Of a stretch of 64,000 nt of DNA, positions 54,787-63,765 are shown piece by piece. Under the pieces are notes generated by a model that worked only from the letters and a program-made list of their open reading frames with translations, was not told where the DNA came from and ran no database searches. The stretch's first letter is position 1. Every line of letters begins with the position of its first letter. Source of the stretch: Fimbriiglobus ruber (lineage in GTDB: Bacteria; Planctomycetota; Planctomycetia; Gemmatales; Gemmataceae); NCBI RefSeq assembly GCF_002197845.1, contig NZ_NIDE01000005.1, forward strand, positions 186,001 to 250,000, read 5' to 3'. The translations under genes were made by a program, and so were the position numbers.

Positions 54787-55827
54787 TCAGCCGCCGGGCG
54801 CGCGGACGTCGAGTTGCGCGGGGCGGCGGAGCGGGCCGTCGCCGACCCAGACCCACGTGTCCCCGCGAAACACGTCCGCCCGGTGAGCCCGCAGCCAGGT
54901 GCCGAGCCGGTCGGGGACCGCGACCACGAGCCGGTCGCCGTCGAGGGTCAGTTGGCTGGTGTTGAGGTTGTCGGCCGGGACCGCCCGACTCTTGGCCCAC
55001 CCGACCCAGGCCGCCCGCAGACTGGCCGGTGCGACAGGCGCGAAGAGTTCGGGGAACGCCGCACGGGCTGGCGGGCCGGACATGGTAAACGTCGGCTCGT
55101 CCGCCAACGGCCAGTCCGGCGGAGCCGTTACAAAACCGACAATCGCCGACTCGTCGGCAGTCCCGACGGCCGCGACCACGACGGCCACCTCCGACGCGGA
55201 CTCGATGGGCACCGCGCGCCAGCGGACCCACTCGGGCACATCGTCGCCCGGACCGACGACCCGGCCGTCTGGGACCGGGAAGCAGGCGTGCGCCCGCCAG
55301 TCGGCCGGGCGCTCGGTTGCCGCGCGTACGAGTTGCAGCCCCCGTTTCGGACCGTCACCCGGCGGCGCGGTGCTCGACTGGGCCAGATCGACGGCGGGAA
55401 GCGGAACGAACTGGCCGTTCCTGAACGAGAACCGAACGCGCTCCCAGTGCGGGTCCGGAACCCCGTCCACGAGGGCGGCCCGACCCGCGTCGGTGACCCG
55501 GAGGCACGGGACGGCGTCCGCCGGGCGGCAGGCTTCGACCAGGCCACGCTGCCGGGCAGACGCCAGCGCCGTCGCGACACGCGCCTCGCCGATTTGCAGG
55601 AGAGAGTTCAACCCGTCGGGAGTCGGCGGGGCCACGAGTGGGAGGGAAGTCAACACGGCCCGGGTGAGCGGATCGAGCGGCTGACGGACTGACGTTTCGA
55701 GCAAAACTTCGGTGTGAATGACGGTAACGTGGCCGGCCACGGTGGCGCGCGGACGGCGTGCGGCTAGATGCGCCCGCCACCCGGCGGTAATCCGGGGGCC
55801 CGGAAGCGGTGCCGGCGTGGGAATCAC
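54787..55827 (-). CDS. Winged-helix protein, partner of helicase-like protein
   Basis: A 346-residue protein. The GTG start (55827) overlaps the stop of the upstream gene by 4 bp, so the two are translationally coupled. The region about residues 55-125 (RQPLDPLTRAVLTSLPLVAP, then LLQIGEARVATALASARQRG and CLRVTDAGRAALVDG) looks like a winged helix-turn-helix. The rest, about 130-346, is beta-rich and not recognised (FSFRNGQFVPLPAVDLAQ, then FRGDTWVWVGDGPLRRPAQL). It is likely to work with the SF1-like protein, but what it binds is unknown. Codon use is strongly GC-biased like its neighbour. Confidence 0.65.
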   Translation of the reverse strand: MIPTPAPLPGPRITAGWRAHLAARRPRATVAGHVTVIHTEVLLETSVRQPLDPLTRAVLTSLPLVAPPTPDGLNSLLQIGEARVATALASARQRGLVEACRPADAVPCLRVTDAGRAALVDGVPDPHWERVRFSFRNGQFVPLPAVDLAQSSTAPPGDGPKRGLQLVRAATERPADWRAHACFPVPDGRVVGPGDDVPEWVRWRAVPIESASEVAVVVAAVGTADESAIVGFVTAPPDWPLADEPTFTMSGPPARAAFPELFAPVAPASLRAAWVGWAKSRAVPADNLNTSQLTLDGDRLVVAVPDRLGTWLRAHRADVFRGDTWVWVGDGPLRRPAQLDVRAPGG

Positions 55828-58118
55828 CCGGCGACCCCGGCGGCGACCAGCCGGACCGGCGGCGGTTCGGGAAGGGCGGCGGGGCGGGCGAGGGCCGTGG
55901 TCCGCGGGGCCGCGGCGTGCCGCTCGACCCACTCGGCGGCCCGGGCCATGTTCCAGCCGGCCGCCTTGTCGAACGTCACGACCGCCGTCCAGCTGTCGGG
56001 GCTCGACCCGGTCACTTTTTCGCGCACGCCCGGGGCCAAATCGGCCCACTCGCCACCCCCGCGGGTCAGCGATTCGGCCGCCTGCCAGACCGCGGCGACG
56101 TGGTCGCCGGCGTCGTGCCAGTCGACCGGGCCGCACGGGACGACGCGGATTTCCCCGAGTTCCCGGGCGAGGAACGTCTTGGCCGCCGCCACCGAGGTCC
56201 GCGGCGGAAACACAACTTGGGCGACCACCGGAACCCGGTCCGGCCCCGGCACGAAGCGGAGTTCGATCCCCGGGTCGTCCGCCAGCGGTTCACTCGTTGC
56301 GGCCGTCCGGTCGAGGTCGGCGGCGGTCAGACGGGCGACGAGACGGCCGCCTTCCGTGGTCCAAAGGGTTCGGTGCATGTGCTGCCAAAGTTTGCGAAAT
56401 GTCGTGACTCGGGAGGACCCGGTCGGTTTGTTGGGACGGGGACGGTTGCCGCGATAACCCATCGGGCCATGGCGCCCGCGGGCGGCCGCGTCGGGGAAGC
56501 CATCGACTTCGGACCCGATGAGCACCCAGCGGGGCGCGTATCGGGCGACGAGGTCGAAGTCGGCGGGGGCCTCGGCCTCGGCCCCCACCCACACCACTCG
56601 GTCGAACGGCGGCCGGGTCGGCCCGCCGGGAGGAATCGTCACGAACGGGTCGCCGCCGAGCGCGGCCACGGGGCCGATAACGACCCGGACCTGTTCGAGC
56701 AACTGGCCCACGAAGGCGGCTTCGTCCGCCGTCAGCGTGGCCGCCCACCCGCGGGTCAGTTCGACCTCCGCCGCGGCCCGGTCGGTCAAGCCGGCCAGGG
56801 ACGTGGCAGCCGCGTCCAGGTGGTCGGCGGTCGGGTCGGTGGGGCAATCCACGCCGACGCCGAGCAAGACTTCGCGGCCGGCCCGCACCTCGTCTCGGAT
56901 CGCCAGGAGGGCAGTATCCAGGGTTGTGAGTTGTTCGTCGAGGGCAGTCGTGCGGCGGCCGATCTCTCCGCGTATCCGTGTGCCCCGCTCGGTCAGAAAC
57001 GCTTGCTCGGCGGCGGTCCGCGCGGCAGCCAATGTCGCCGCGCTCGCTTCGGCGGCAGCGAGGGCGCTCGCGGCGGCCTGGGTTTTCGCGTCGAGGTCGG
57101 CGATCCGGTCGGGGGCGCTGTCCCGACCGAACAATCCCTTCATGAACGACGACAACCCGCCGGGCCGCTTGCCCTCGCACTGCCGGGCCAGTTCGTCCTT
57201 CTCCTGTTTCAATTTGGCGAGTTCGTCCCGCCGCGCGGCAAGTTCGGCCGCAACCACCGCCGCGGCCGCATCGGTCCGGGCCAAGTCGGCCGCGTGGGTT
57301 TGGGCTCGCGCCCGTATTTCGGCGGCAAATCCCGCCGCGTCCGAATAGGAGTTGCCCGCTTCAGAATCCACGGCGGCGGGGAGGGCGCCGCGCTCGTGGA
57401 GCAGTTGGTCCCGGTCGGCGCCGAGACGACCGCATCGGTCGAGCGCGGCCCGCAACGGAACCAGGGCTGTCGCCGCGGACCGCAGGGCCGCGAGCTTTGC
57501 CCCGGCGTCCGCCAACGCGGCGGTCACTTTCCGGCGGGCATCGGCTAGCACGTCGGTGCCCTGCGCGCGGGCGGTGTGTGAGGCGAGCGCGGGCGGGAGA
57601 GGCGGTTCGTCCGGGGCAACGGCCCGCCCGACGAGAAGGCCGGGCGAACGGGCCAGCCGCCCGAGTATAGCGTCCGCTTCCGCGGGTCCGGGTGTCAACA
57701 CCAGCACTCGCTCGCCGGCGGCAGCCGCCTCGCCCGCGAGGTCGGTAGCGAACGCGATCGCGTCCACTTCGTCCGCGTCGACCAGGAACAGATCGGGGCA
57801 CCCGAGCGAGTGGGACAACACCGCGTATTCTTCGGGCGGACGATCCGGATCGGCGAGCGCGACCGGCGCGGGCGGCGGCAGGGCGGTCGGGTCCGCGGCT
57901 AAATATCGCGCGACAAAACTGGGTCCGGCGGAGGGCTGCGAAGGGAGTTCGATCGTCGTCAAGCCGCCGGTCGTGGCCGCGCGGCGGAGCAGGTAGTGTT
58001 GGACGTCGGGCGGGAGGGTTGGGAACAGGCATTCCCACGGAGCGGCGGCCGGACCGGGCGGGTCGGCCGGACGCGGGACTAGCCCGACAGCCCCCGGCGG
58101 GGCGGGTCGTTCGCTCAT
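55824..58118 (-). CDS. SF1-helicase-like protein with degenerate ATPase motifs
   Basis: A 764-residue protein resembling UPF1-type SF1 helicases in layout but apparently catalytically dead. The Walker A position reads IELPSQPSAGPSFVARYLA (no GKT/S), motif Ia reads ERVLVLTPGPAEADAILGRL, and the Walker B position reads RVVWVGAEAEAPADFD instead of DEAS/DEAQ. The next motif, VLIGSEVDGFPDAA, stands where GDPRQLPP is usual. A long Ala-rich coiled coil fills about 190-420. The C-terminal part (SSRVTTFRKLWQHMHRTLWT) matches the helicase region after motif III. It forms an operon with the winged-helix gene (4-bp overlap). The role is unknown; a nucleic-acid-binding scaffold is possible. Confidence 0.7.
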   Translation of the reverse strand: MSERPAPPGAVGLVPRPADPPGPAAAPWECLFPTLPPDVQHYLLRRAATTGGLTTIELPSQPSAGPSFVARYLAADPTALPPPAPVALADPDRPPEEYAVLSHSLGCPDLFLVDADEVDAIAFATDLAGEAAAAGERVLVLTPGPAEADAILGRLARSPGLLVGRAVAPDEPPLPPALASHTARAQGTDVLADARRKVTAALADAGAKLAALRSAATALVPLRAALDRCGRLGADRDQLLHERGALPAAVDSEAGNSYSDAAGFAAEIRARAQTHAADLARTDAAAAVVAAELAARRDELAKLKQEKDELARQCEGKRPGGLSSFMKGLFGRDSAPDRIADLDAKTQAAASALAAAEASAATLAAARTAAEQAFLTERGTRIRGEIGRRTTALDEQLTTLDTALLAIRDEVRAGREVLLGVGVDCPTDPTADHLDAAATSLAGLTDRAAAEVELTRGWAATLTADEAAFVGQLLEQVRVVIGPVAALGGDPFVTIPPGGPTRPPFDRVVWVGAEAEAPADFDLVARYAPRWVLIGSEVDGFPDAAARGRHGPMGYRGNRPRPNKPTGSSRVTTFRKLWQHMHRTLWTTEGGRLVARLTAADLDRTAATSEPLADDPGIELRFVPGPDRVPVVAQVVFPPRTSVAAAKTFLARELGEIRVVPCGPVDWHDAGDHVAAVWQAAESLTRGGGEWADLAPGVREKVTGSSPDSWTAVVTFDKAAGWNMARAAEWVERHAAAPRTTALARPAALPEPPPVRLVAAGVAG

Positions 58119-58667
58119 CCGATCACCTCGCCGCGCGCCGCCTGCATAAACGGATTCTCAAGTTTCAAACCCGCGGGGTGGGAAGTCGCGAACAGTCCGA
58201 TAGTTCAATTCACCCGGCGGTCGGGACGTTTCCGGTGTTCAAAGTGGTCGCGGACCGATCGTCCGCCTATGGTCGGAGTATAGTCTCCCGTTCCGCCGGA
58301 AGCTATCACGCACTGAAATTTCCTGAACTTACGTCGATCCGATGCGACCCTAAAAGTCGACACCGTCGGACCCGATTTCGGGGTACCGGCCGTAGAATCC
58401 GAAAGATGCGGCACACAAAAATGCTACGAGGCCGGACGTGTTAGGACTATCGGGAGCGGGCTAGCGGTTATGCAGGTGTGGCAACCTGAAGTTCGAGATG
58501 TCTTGCCGATTCACCCGGTCGCCACCGTCATATTCGGCTAATTTTCCGCAAGTCAGCTATATTACCTACCCAGTAACGGTCCTTCGGCCTCGCCGCATTG
58601 AGGCGGAGGTCGCCGCAGTCGATGGGTTAGCCGCACCCGCCCAACGCTCCCATCCACGTTGCCGACT
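58119..58667. other. 549-bp spacer, no gene seen
   Basis: Only short open frames of poor quality are present, with no repeat family or strong hairpin. It lies between two leftward transcription units and should contain the promoter of the SF1-like operon. Confidence 0.5.
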
Positions 58668-59510
58668 TCATCCCCGCAACCCGAGGCACGCGGCCCCCGA
58701 CGCCACCACCGCGCACGCGACCAACCGCCACCACCCGAGCCGCTCGCCGAGGAAGAGCCACCCCAGGACGGCCGCGACGACGACGCTCGACTCCCGTAAC
58801 GCCGAGACCGGACCCATAGGGCTGATACTCGCCGCCCAGATGACGATGGCATATGCCACCAGCGACACCACTCCGCCCGCCGCCGAACGCAGCGATGCGG
58901 CGCCGAGCCGGACGGGTCCACCCGGCGCACGCCGCCGCCAGGCCCAGACCGGAAGCATCGCCGGGCCGGTGGCCAGGAAAAGCCACGCCGCGTACGCCCA
59001 GGAGTTACCCGAAGCCCGGCTCCCGAGCCCATCGACCACAGTGTAGGCGGCGATCGTCACCCCCGTCAGGATTGCGGGCGCGATGACCCGTGAAAGCTTG
59101 GCTCCCCGGCATTCGCGGGCCAAACCGAAGATCCCGCCGCACACCAAAACAATCCCGACGAGCGTGAAGGCGTCGAGCCGTTCCCCCGCCAGGATCGCCG
59201 CACCGGCGGCCACCAGCAGCGGCGAAGAGCCACGCGCGATGGGGTAGGTCACGCCCAGATCGCCGTGACGGTAGGCCATCACCAGCAGCAGGTTGTAAAC
59301 GACGTGGAGGGCGACGGAAAGGCCGATGTAAAACCAACTCTCCACACGAGGGACGGGCAGGAACGGCACCCACACGGCGGAAACGACGCTCGCCGCCACG
59401 GTCATCACCGTGACCGAATGCAACCGGTCGCTGCCACCTTTCAGGAGAGCGTTCCACGATGCGTGCAGGACGGCCGAAAAAAGGACCAAACCGACAACCC
59501 ACGGACTCAT
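58668..59510 (-). CDS. EamA/DMT-superfamily transporter
   Basis: A 280-residue protein with ten predicted membrane helices forming two EamA repeats. The first begins VVGLVLFSAVLHASWNALLK and has YPIARGSSPLLVAAGAAILA; the second has PMGPVSALRESSVVVAAVLG and LFLGERLGWWRLVACAVVAS. Drug/metabolite transporters of this type export small metabolites such as amino acids; the substrate is not predictable. The ATG at 59510 is immediately before the first helix. No operon partner. Confidence 0.9.
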   Translation of the reverse strand: MSPWVVGLVLFSAVLHASWNALLKGGSDRLHSVTVMTVAASVVSAVWVPFLPVPRVESWFYIGLSVALHVVYNLLLVMAYRHGDLGVTYPIARGSSPLLVAAGAAILAGERLDAFTLVGIVLVCGGIFGLARECRGAKLSRVIAPAILTGVTIAAYTVVDGLGSRASGNSWAYAAWLFLATGPAMLPVWAWRRRAPGGPVRLGAASLRSAAGGVVSLVAYAIVIWAASISPMGPVSALRESSVVVAAVLGWLFLGERLGWWRLVACAVVASGAACLGLRG

Positions 59511-59800
59511 ATCTCAACGGGCAACATGGCGTGCCCCTCGCTCTCAAAAAAGACCTGTTCCCTGTTGGAAGCAGTGGCTTCGCCGGCTCCGGCATCGACG
59601 ACGGCCGAGACCCAGCCAGTGTATCGGAGGACGAAGCCCACGCCATCAAAGCACTCAACTTTGCCGGCAGCCGTTGTGCCGGTTCGACAGTGGCTCGACT
59701 GATTCGCCGGCAGTCATTCTGACAAGCGGCGCAGGATTGCCACAGTACAACAGTATGGCGCGTCCGCAGGCCGCGGTGCGAATCGCTCTCACCCAAAAGC

Positions 59801-59849
59801 CGCTCCCGGGTGCGGCCGACCTGCTGCGGGTCGGCCGCACCCGGGAGCG
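59801..59849 (-). terminator. 20-bp perfect hairpin after desaturase gene
   Basis: A perfect 20-bp stem (59801-59820 with 59830-59849; CGCTCCCGGGTGCGGCCGAC) and 9-base loop lie 28 bp beyond the desaturase stop. There is no T-tract. The remaining spacer, 59511-59800, shows nothing else. Confidence 0.7.
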
Positions 59850-59877
59850 AGTGCGTACTGTCGGTTTCGGAGTCGCG

Positions 59878-60831
59878 TTACGCCTTGGCTTCGGCGGGCG
59901 CCGCACCGATCAAATTCTTGGACAGTGCCCGCGGCGTCGGTTGGCGGAGATCCCACACGAGGCCGACCCAGCTCAGCGTCTTAAGGATGCAGTAGCTCAG
60001 GTCGAATTCATACCACTTGAACCCCTGGCGGGCGGCCGACGGGTAGTGGTGGTGGTTGTTGTGCCACCCCTCGCCCATGCTGAAGATGGCCACGAACCAG
60101 TTGTTCCGGCTCTTGTCGCTGGTCTCAAACCGCCGGCGACCGACCAAGTGGCAGACCGAATTGACCATGAAAGTCGCGTGGTACAGGAGAACCGTACCGA
60201 CCACGAACGCCCAGACGAATTCGGACACGCCGACGGCCAGGCAGCCCAACCCGAGCAGGACGCCGGGCAGCCAGTCGTACTTGTCCAGCCACTTCAGTTC
60301 CGGGTACTTCTGCCAGTCGCGGATCTGGTCCCATTCCACCTCGCCGAAGCGGGGGGACAGAATCCAGCCGACGTGGGACCAGAAAATCGAGCCGACGATC
60401 GGCGAGTGCGGGTCTTGTTCCTGGTCCGAGTGCTTGTGGTGGAGGCGGTGGTGGGCACACCACCACATCGGCCCCCGCTGCAGGGACGCAGTCCCGATCC
60501 ACGCGATCACGAACTGGAACCAGCGGCTCATCTTGTAACCGCGGTGCGAGAAGTACCGGTGGAACCCGCCCGTCAGGCCGAACCCCCGGATGAGGTACAG
60601 CCCGACCATCATGCCGAGCCCCAGCCAGGTGAACTCGACGAAAAACACGCTGACGCAGGCCAGGTGCATGGCGATGAACGCGGCCGGACCGATGAAATCC
60701 AACGGGGATCGGGAACCGATCCGCTGGGATTTGTGGTCGGCCGGGGCTGCGGTCTCGGGTTTGAGCGCCGGGACGACATCGGACAACGGGGCGGCGGGGG
60801 GTGCGACCGGAATTTCAACGGTCGCGGGCAT
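59878..60831 (-). CDS. Acyl-CoA/fatty-acid desaturase
   Basis: A 317-residue membrane di-iron desaturase that should introduce a double bond, probably delta-9, into fatty acyl chains using O2. The three histidine boxes are present: HRYFSHR, HHRLHHKHSD and GEGWHNNHHHYP. Four membrane segments flank them (for example PAAFIAMHLACVSVFFVEFT). The ATG at 60831 gives a ~35-residue Pro/Ala-rich lead; a GTG at 60891 is in frame but would only lengthen it, and neither has a clear ribosome binding site. Divergent from the CoxG-like gene. Confidence 0.92.
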   Translation of the reverse strand: MPATVEIPVAPPAAPLSDVVPALKPETAAPADHKSQRIGSRSPLDFIGPAAFIAMHLACVSVFFVEFTWLGLGMMVGLYLIRGFGLTGGFHRYFSHRGYKMSRWFQFVIAWIGTASLQRGPMWWCAHHRLHHKHSDQEQDPHSPIVGSIFWSHVGWILSPRFGEVEWDQIRDWQKYPELKWLDKYDWLPGVLLGLGCLAVGVSEFVWAFVVGTVLLYHATFMVNSVCHLVGRRRFETSDKSRNNWFVAIFSMGEGWHNNHHHYPSAARQGFKWYEFDLSYCILKTLSWVGLVWDLRQPTPRALSKNLIGAAPAEAKA

Positions 60832-61083
60832 CAAGGCAGGAATAGATCGACACCTCCAGCGCGGGCCGGCAGCGATTCGGCCTGGTAACACTCAGTCGCC
60901 ATTTACAACACAACCATAGGAGTCCGAACACCCCTCGTCTCGCCGCCGCGACAAATTTTTCTCGGTCGGCACGACGGTCCGGCACCAATCCTTGTGACAG
61001 ATGCCTGATTCCGGGGCGGGCAAATCCGGCGGATCAGGTATAATTTCCCGTATCGCTCCGTTATGCCGGTCCGGGGAAACTCC

Positions 61084-61527
61084 ATGCTCCGCTTCGAAGG
61101 CTCCGAATCATTCCCGCTGGCCCCGGCCGACGTCTACGCCAAACTCGCCGACGCCGGGTGGCTCGCCCGCGCGCTCCCGGACGCCGAGGTGACGGAGGCC
61201 GCCGCCGACCGGGCGACGTGGAAAGTTCGCCCGAAATTCGCGTTCATGTCCGGCGTGCTCGACACGACCGCCGAGATCACCGGCCGCGGGGTCGACCCGT
61301 CCGCCGTCCGCTACCGCATCGCCAGCCGCGGCGTCGGTAGCAGCAGCGCGGTGGACGCCGAACTCACCGTCCGCCCCGTCGACAGCGGCTGTACTGTACA
61401 GTGGAGCGGGGACGTCACCGAACTCGGCGGGCTGTTGAAAATGGTCCCGCGTGGGCTGGTGCAGGCCGCGGTGCAAAAAGTGATCGAGGACGTTTGGCAG
61501 TCCGTCCGGGGAAAACTGGCGGCATGA
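61084..61527 (+). CDS. CoxG/SRPBCC-family protein
   Basis: A 147-residue single-domain SRPBCC (START-like) protein of the CoxG type: SESFPLAPADVYAKLADAGW opens the fold, with GVDPSAVRYRIASRGVGSSS and CTVQWSGDVTELGGLLKMVP later. CoxG proteins are linked to CO dehydrogenase, but members occur widely with unknown ligands, and no CO-dehydrogenase genes are nearby. The ATG at 61084 has GGGGA about 6 bases upstream; an in-frame ATG at 61063 would add 7 residues. Convergent with the DUF1571 gene. Confidence 0.85.
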   Translation: MLRFEGSESFPLAPADVYAKLADAGWLARALPDAEVTEAAADRATWKVRPKFAFMSGVLDTTAEITGRGVDPSAVRYRIASRGVGSSSAVDAELTVRPVDSGCTVQWSGDVTELGGLLKMVPRGLVQAAVQKVIEDVWQSVRGKLAA

Positions 61528-61634
61528 CCACGGACCGGTCGCGGGCTGGTAATCGGCGGCGGGCCGCCTGCGAGTTGCCCCGCGGCGGCCCCACCGGCCC
61601 CCCGAAACCCTCTCCCCCGAGAGAGGTCGGCTCG

Positions 61635-62513
61635 CTAGCGGTCAAAGACCGACGCTTCGATATTCGCGTTCAACTTGAGACCGATAAAGCTCTGGACTTC
61701 CAACAATTCCCCGTCGATCGGCCCGCCGGCCTTCGGCTGCTCGTAGGCCTCAAAGCGGATCGGCAACTTGGTCTCCTTGTCCACGCACAGCACACAGCGA
61801 AACGCGTACCGCCCCTGATGCGGCAGGTCGGTGAACACCTCGTACCGCACGACCGATCGGTCGTTAAAGGTGTAATCGCTCGCCAGCACCTGAACCGGGT
61901 GGTTCAATTTCTTTTCGGTCGCGATGACGTGTTCGATCCGTTCCACGACGGCGAGCAGACCCACGTCGGGCATCGGGTGCCGGGTGTCGGCCATGACCTT
62001 GGCGTCGCCGAGCGGGAGCGAGGCGTACCCGCGGAAGCCTTCGGGCCCCGCCGCCCGGAACCGGACTTTCAAGGTACTCTGCTTCGTCTGGTAGATCGTG
62101 TCCTGGCCCGCCAGAGCCTTCGGGGTAATGACGCGAACGGCCGCGCTGAACGGCTGCGTCTTTACCCGCAGTTCCGTCACCTCTTCGGGCAGCAACTTGC
62201 CGCCCACTTTTTCCTGGCGAACGAGGTAACAGGCGTAATCCCGGGTCTTGCCGTAAGCGCCGCGCGCCTCGGCGAGGGCTTTCGGCAGCGACTCGTCCCC
62301 ATTGATCGGGGCGACGCCGACCTCGACCTTGGCGACCGGGACCGGGACTTCTGGCGCGGGATCATCGGCCGTGGGAATCCGCAAAGCGGGCGCGGGCTTC
62401 GCGGGCGACTTTTCATTGACCGGCTGTTGGGCGGCGGCCACGGCCACCAGACCCACCCCGCCGACCACACCGGCCAACCGGGCGACGCGACGAACCGCGG
62501 AGCGGAGTGACAT
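61635..62513 (-). CDS. DUF1571 domain exported protein
   Basis: A 292-residue exported protein with a signal peptide (VARLAGVVGGVGLVAVAAAQ) and a Pro-rich linker. From about residue 85 it is DUF1571 (ARGAYGKTRDYACYLVRQEK, then LRVKTQPFSAAVRVITPKAL). Such proteins share a lipoprotein-carrier-like (LolA/LppX) beta fold and may carry lipids through the periplasm, but no function is proven. The ATG at 62513 has AGGGA 5-6 bases upstream; the longer open frame crosses intergenic repeats. Confidence 0.88.
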   Translation of the reverse strand: MSLRSAVRRVARLAGVVGGVGLVAVAAAQQPVNEKSPAKPAPALRIPTADDPAPEVPVPVAKVEVGVAPINGDESLPKALAEARGAYGKTRDYACYLVRQEKVGGKLLPEEVTELRVKTQPFSAAVRVITPKALAGQDTIYQTKQSTLKVRFRAAGPEGFRGYASLPLGDAKVMADTRHPMPDVGLLAVVERIEHVIATEKKLNHPVQVLASDYTFNDRSVVRYEVFTDLPHQGRYAFRCVLCVDKETKLPIRFEAYEQPKAGGPIDGELLEVQSFIGLKLNANIEASVFDR

Positions 62514-62621
62514 GGCGTCCCTGCATTTATGGGTAAGCGATGGCGGCGGGCGGGCGTCCGTGCCCAGTCCCCACCGCGGTTTGCGGGGAATATCGTGGGT
62601 GGGCGAAGAACGCCAGGGGAA

Positions 62622-62825
62622 TTTTGCGCAATTTGGAGTGCGGCGCTTTACCGCCGCTTTTGTTTTTGGCCTTCTTGACCGGGAGTACCCGTCGGCCCGG
62701 AGGTGCGGCGCTTTACCGCCGCTTTTGTTTTTGGACTTCGCGGTCCACTGGTATGAACACCCGTGCACAACGAAGTAAAAAGCAAAAGCGGCGGTAAAGT
62801 GCCGCACTCCAAATTGGCGCAATTG
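62622..62825. repeat. Element with three GCGGCGCTTTACCGCCGC repeats
   Basis: Copies at 62631-62670, 62703-62735 and, inverted, 62783-62825, so the outer two form an inverted repeat of about 40 bp. The sequence matches the arms at 29867-29947. It fills most of the 376-bp divergent spacer 62514-62889, in front of both flanking genes. Confidence 0.8.
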
Positions 62826-62889
62826 TGGTCGCCGGGTATCTTCCTGAAAAGAGTCGAGATACGGCAACTGGTTACGTCCGGGGGACGCG

Positions 62890-63606
62890 ATGAAATCGAC
62901 GGTCGACGAAATTCGGGCGCGGTTCGACGCCGAGGTGGAGCGGTTCTCGAACCTGGACACGGGGCAGGTCGCGACGGTGGACGCGCCGCTGGCGATGGCA
63001 CGGGTCGCGGAAGCCGCGGCGGCCGCCACCCCGCACGCCCGACACGTTCTGGACGTGGGGTGCGGCGCCGGGAACTACACGCTCAAATTGCTCGGCCACC
63101 TTCCCGGCCTGGATGTGACCCTGGTCGATCTGAGCCAGCCGATGCTCGACCGCGCCGCCGCGCGAGTAACGCCGGCCACGACCGGCCGCGTTTCGGTGAT
63201 TCAGGGCGACGTCCGCGACATTACCCTCCCGGACGCCGGGTTCGACGTCGTTCTCGCGTCGGCCGTGCTGCACCACCTGCGGACCGACGACGAGTGGCGG
63301 GCTGTCTTCGCGAAACTGTACCGGGCGTTGCGGCCGGGCGGTTCGGTGTGGATCTTCGACCTGATCGAGAGTACAGTCCCCGCGATCCAACAACTCATGT
63401 GGCGGCAGTACGGCGAGTTCCTCTCCCGCCAGCAGGGCGACGCGTACCGGGACCGCGTTTACGCGTACGTCGAGAAGGAAGACACGCCGCGGCCGCTCAT
63501 GTACCAACTCGATCTGTTGCGGGAGGTCGGGTTCTCCGCTGTCGAGGTGCTGCACAAGAACCTCTGCTTCGCGGCGTTCGGGGGGATCAAGGCTGACGCC
63601 GGTTAG
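62890..63606 (+). CDS. Class I SAM-dependent methyltransferase
   Basis: A 238-residue methyltransferase. Motif I is VLDVGCGAGNYTLKLL (SAM binding), the post-I acidic residue is VTLVDLSQPM, motif II is IQGDVRDITLPDAGFDVVLA and motif III is LRPGGSVWIFDLIE. The substrate is not predictable; the short helical C-terminus resembles UbiE/Methyltransf_11-like small-molecule enzymes. The ATG at 62890 follows GGGGGACGCG, a usable ribosome binding site. Divergent from the DUF1571 gene across the palindromic element. Confidence 0.9.
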   Translation: MKSTVDEIRARFDAEVERFSNLDTGQVATVDAPLAMARVAEAAAAATPHARHVLDVGCGAGNYTLKLLGHLPGLDVTLVDLSQPMLDRAAARVTPATTGRVSVIQGDVRDITLPDAGFDVVLASAVLHHLRTDDEWRAVFAKLYRALRPGGSVWIFDLIESTVPAIQQLMWRQYGEFLSRQQGDAYRDRVYAYVEKEDTPRPLMYQLDLLREVGFSAVEVLHKNLCFAAFGGIKADAG

Positions 63607-63765
63607 CGCGTGCCGACCCGGATCGGACGGGACAGCGGTGGGTTTCTCATCAGGGGTTCATTCCTGGAAATGCCGCGGAAATCCGCCCGTCCGTCGATAG
63701 CCTTGCCTCCCGTCCGCCACTACCCTGGCAATTGACTCACACCTGCTCGCCCCTGAGTAATTGAC

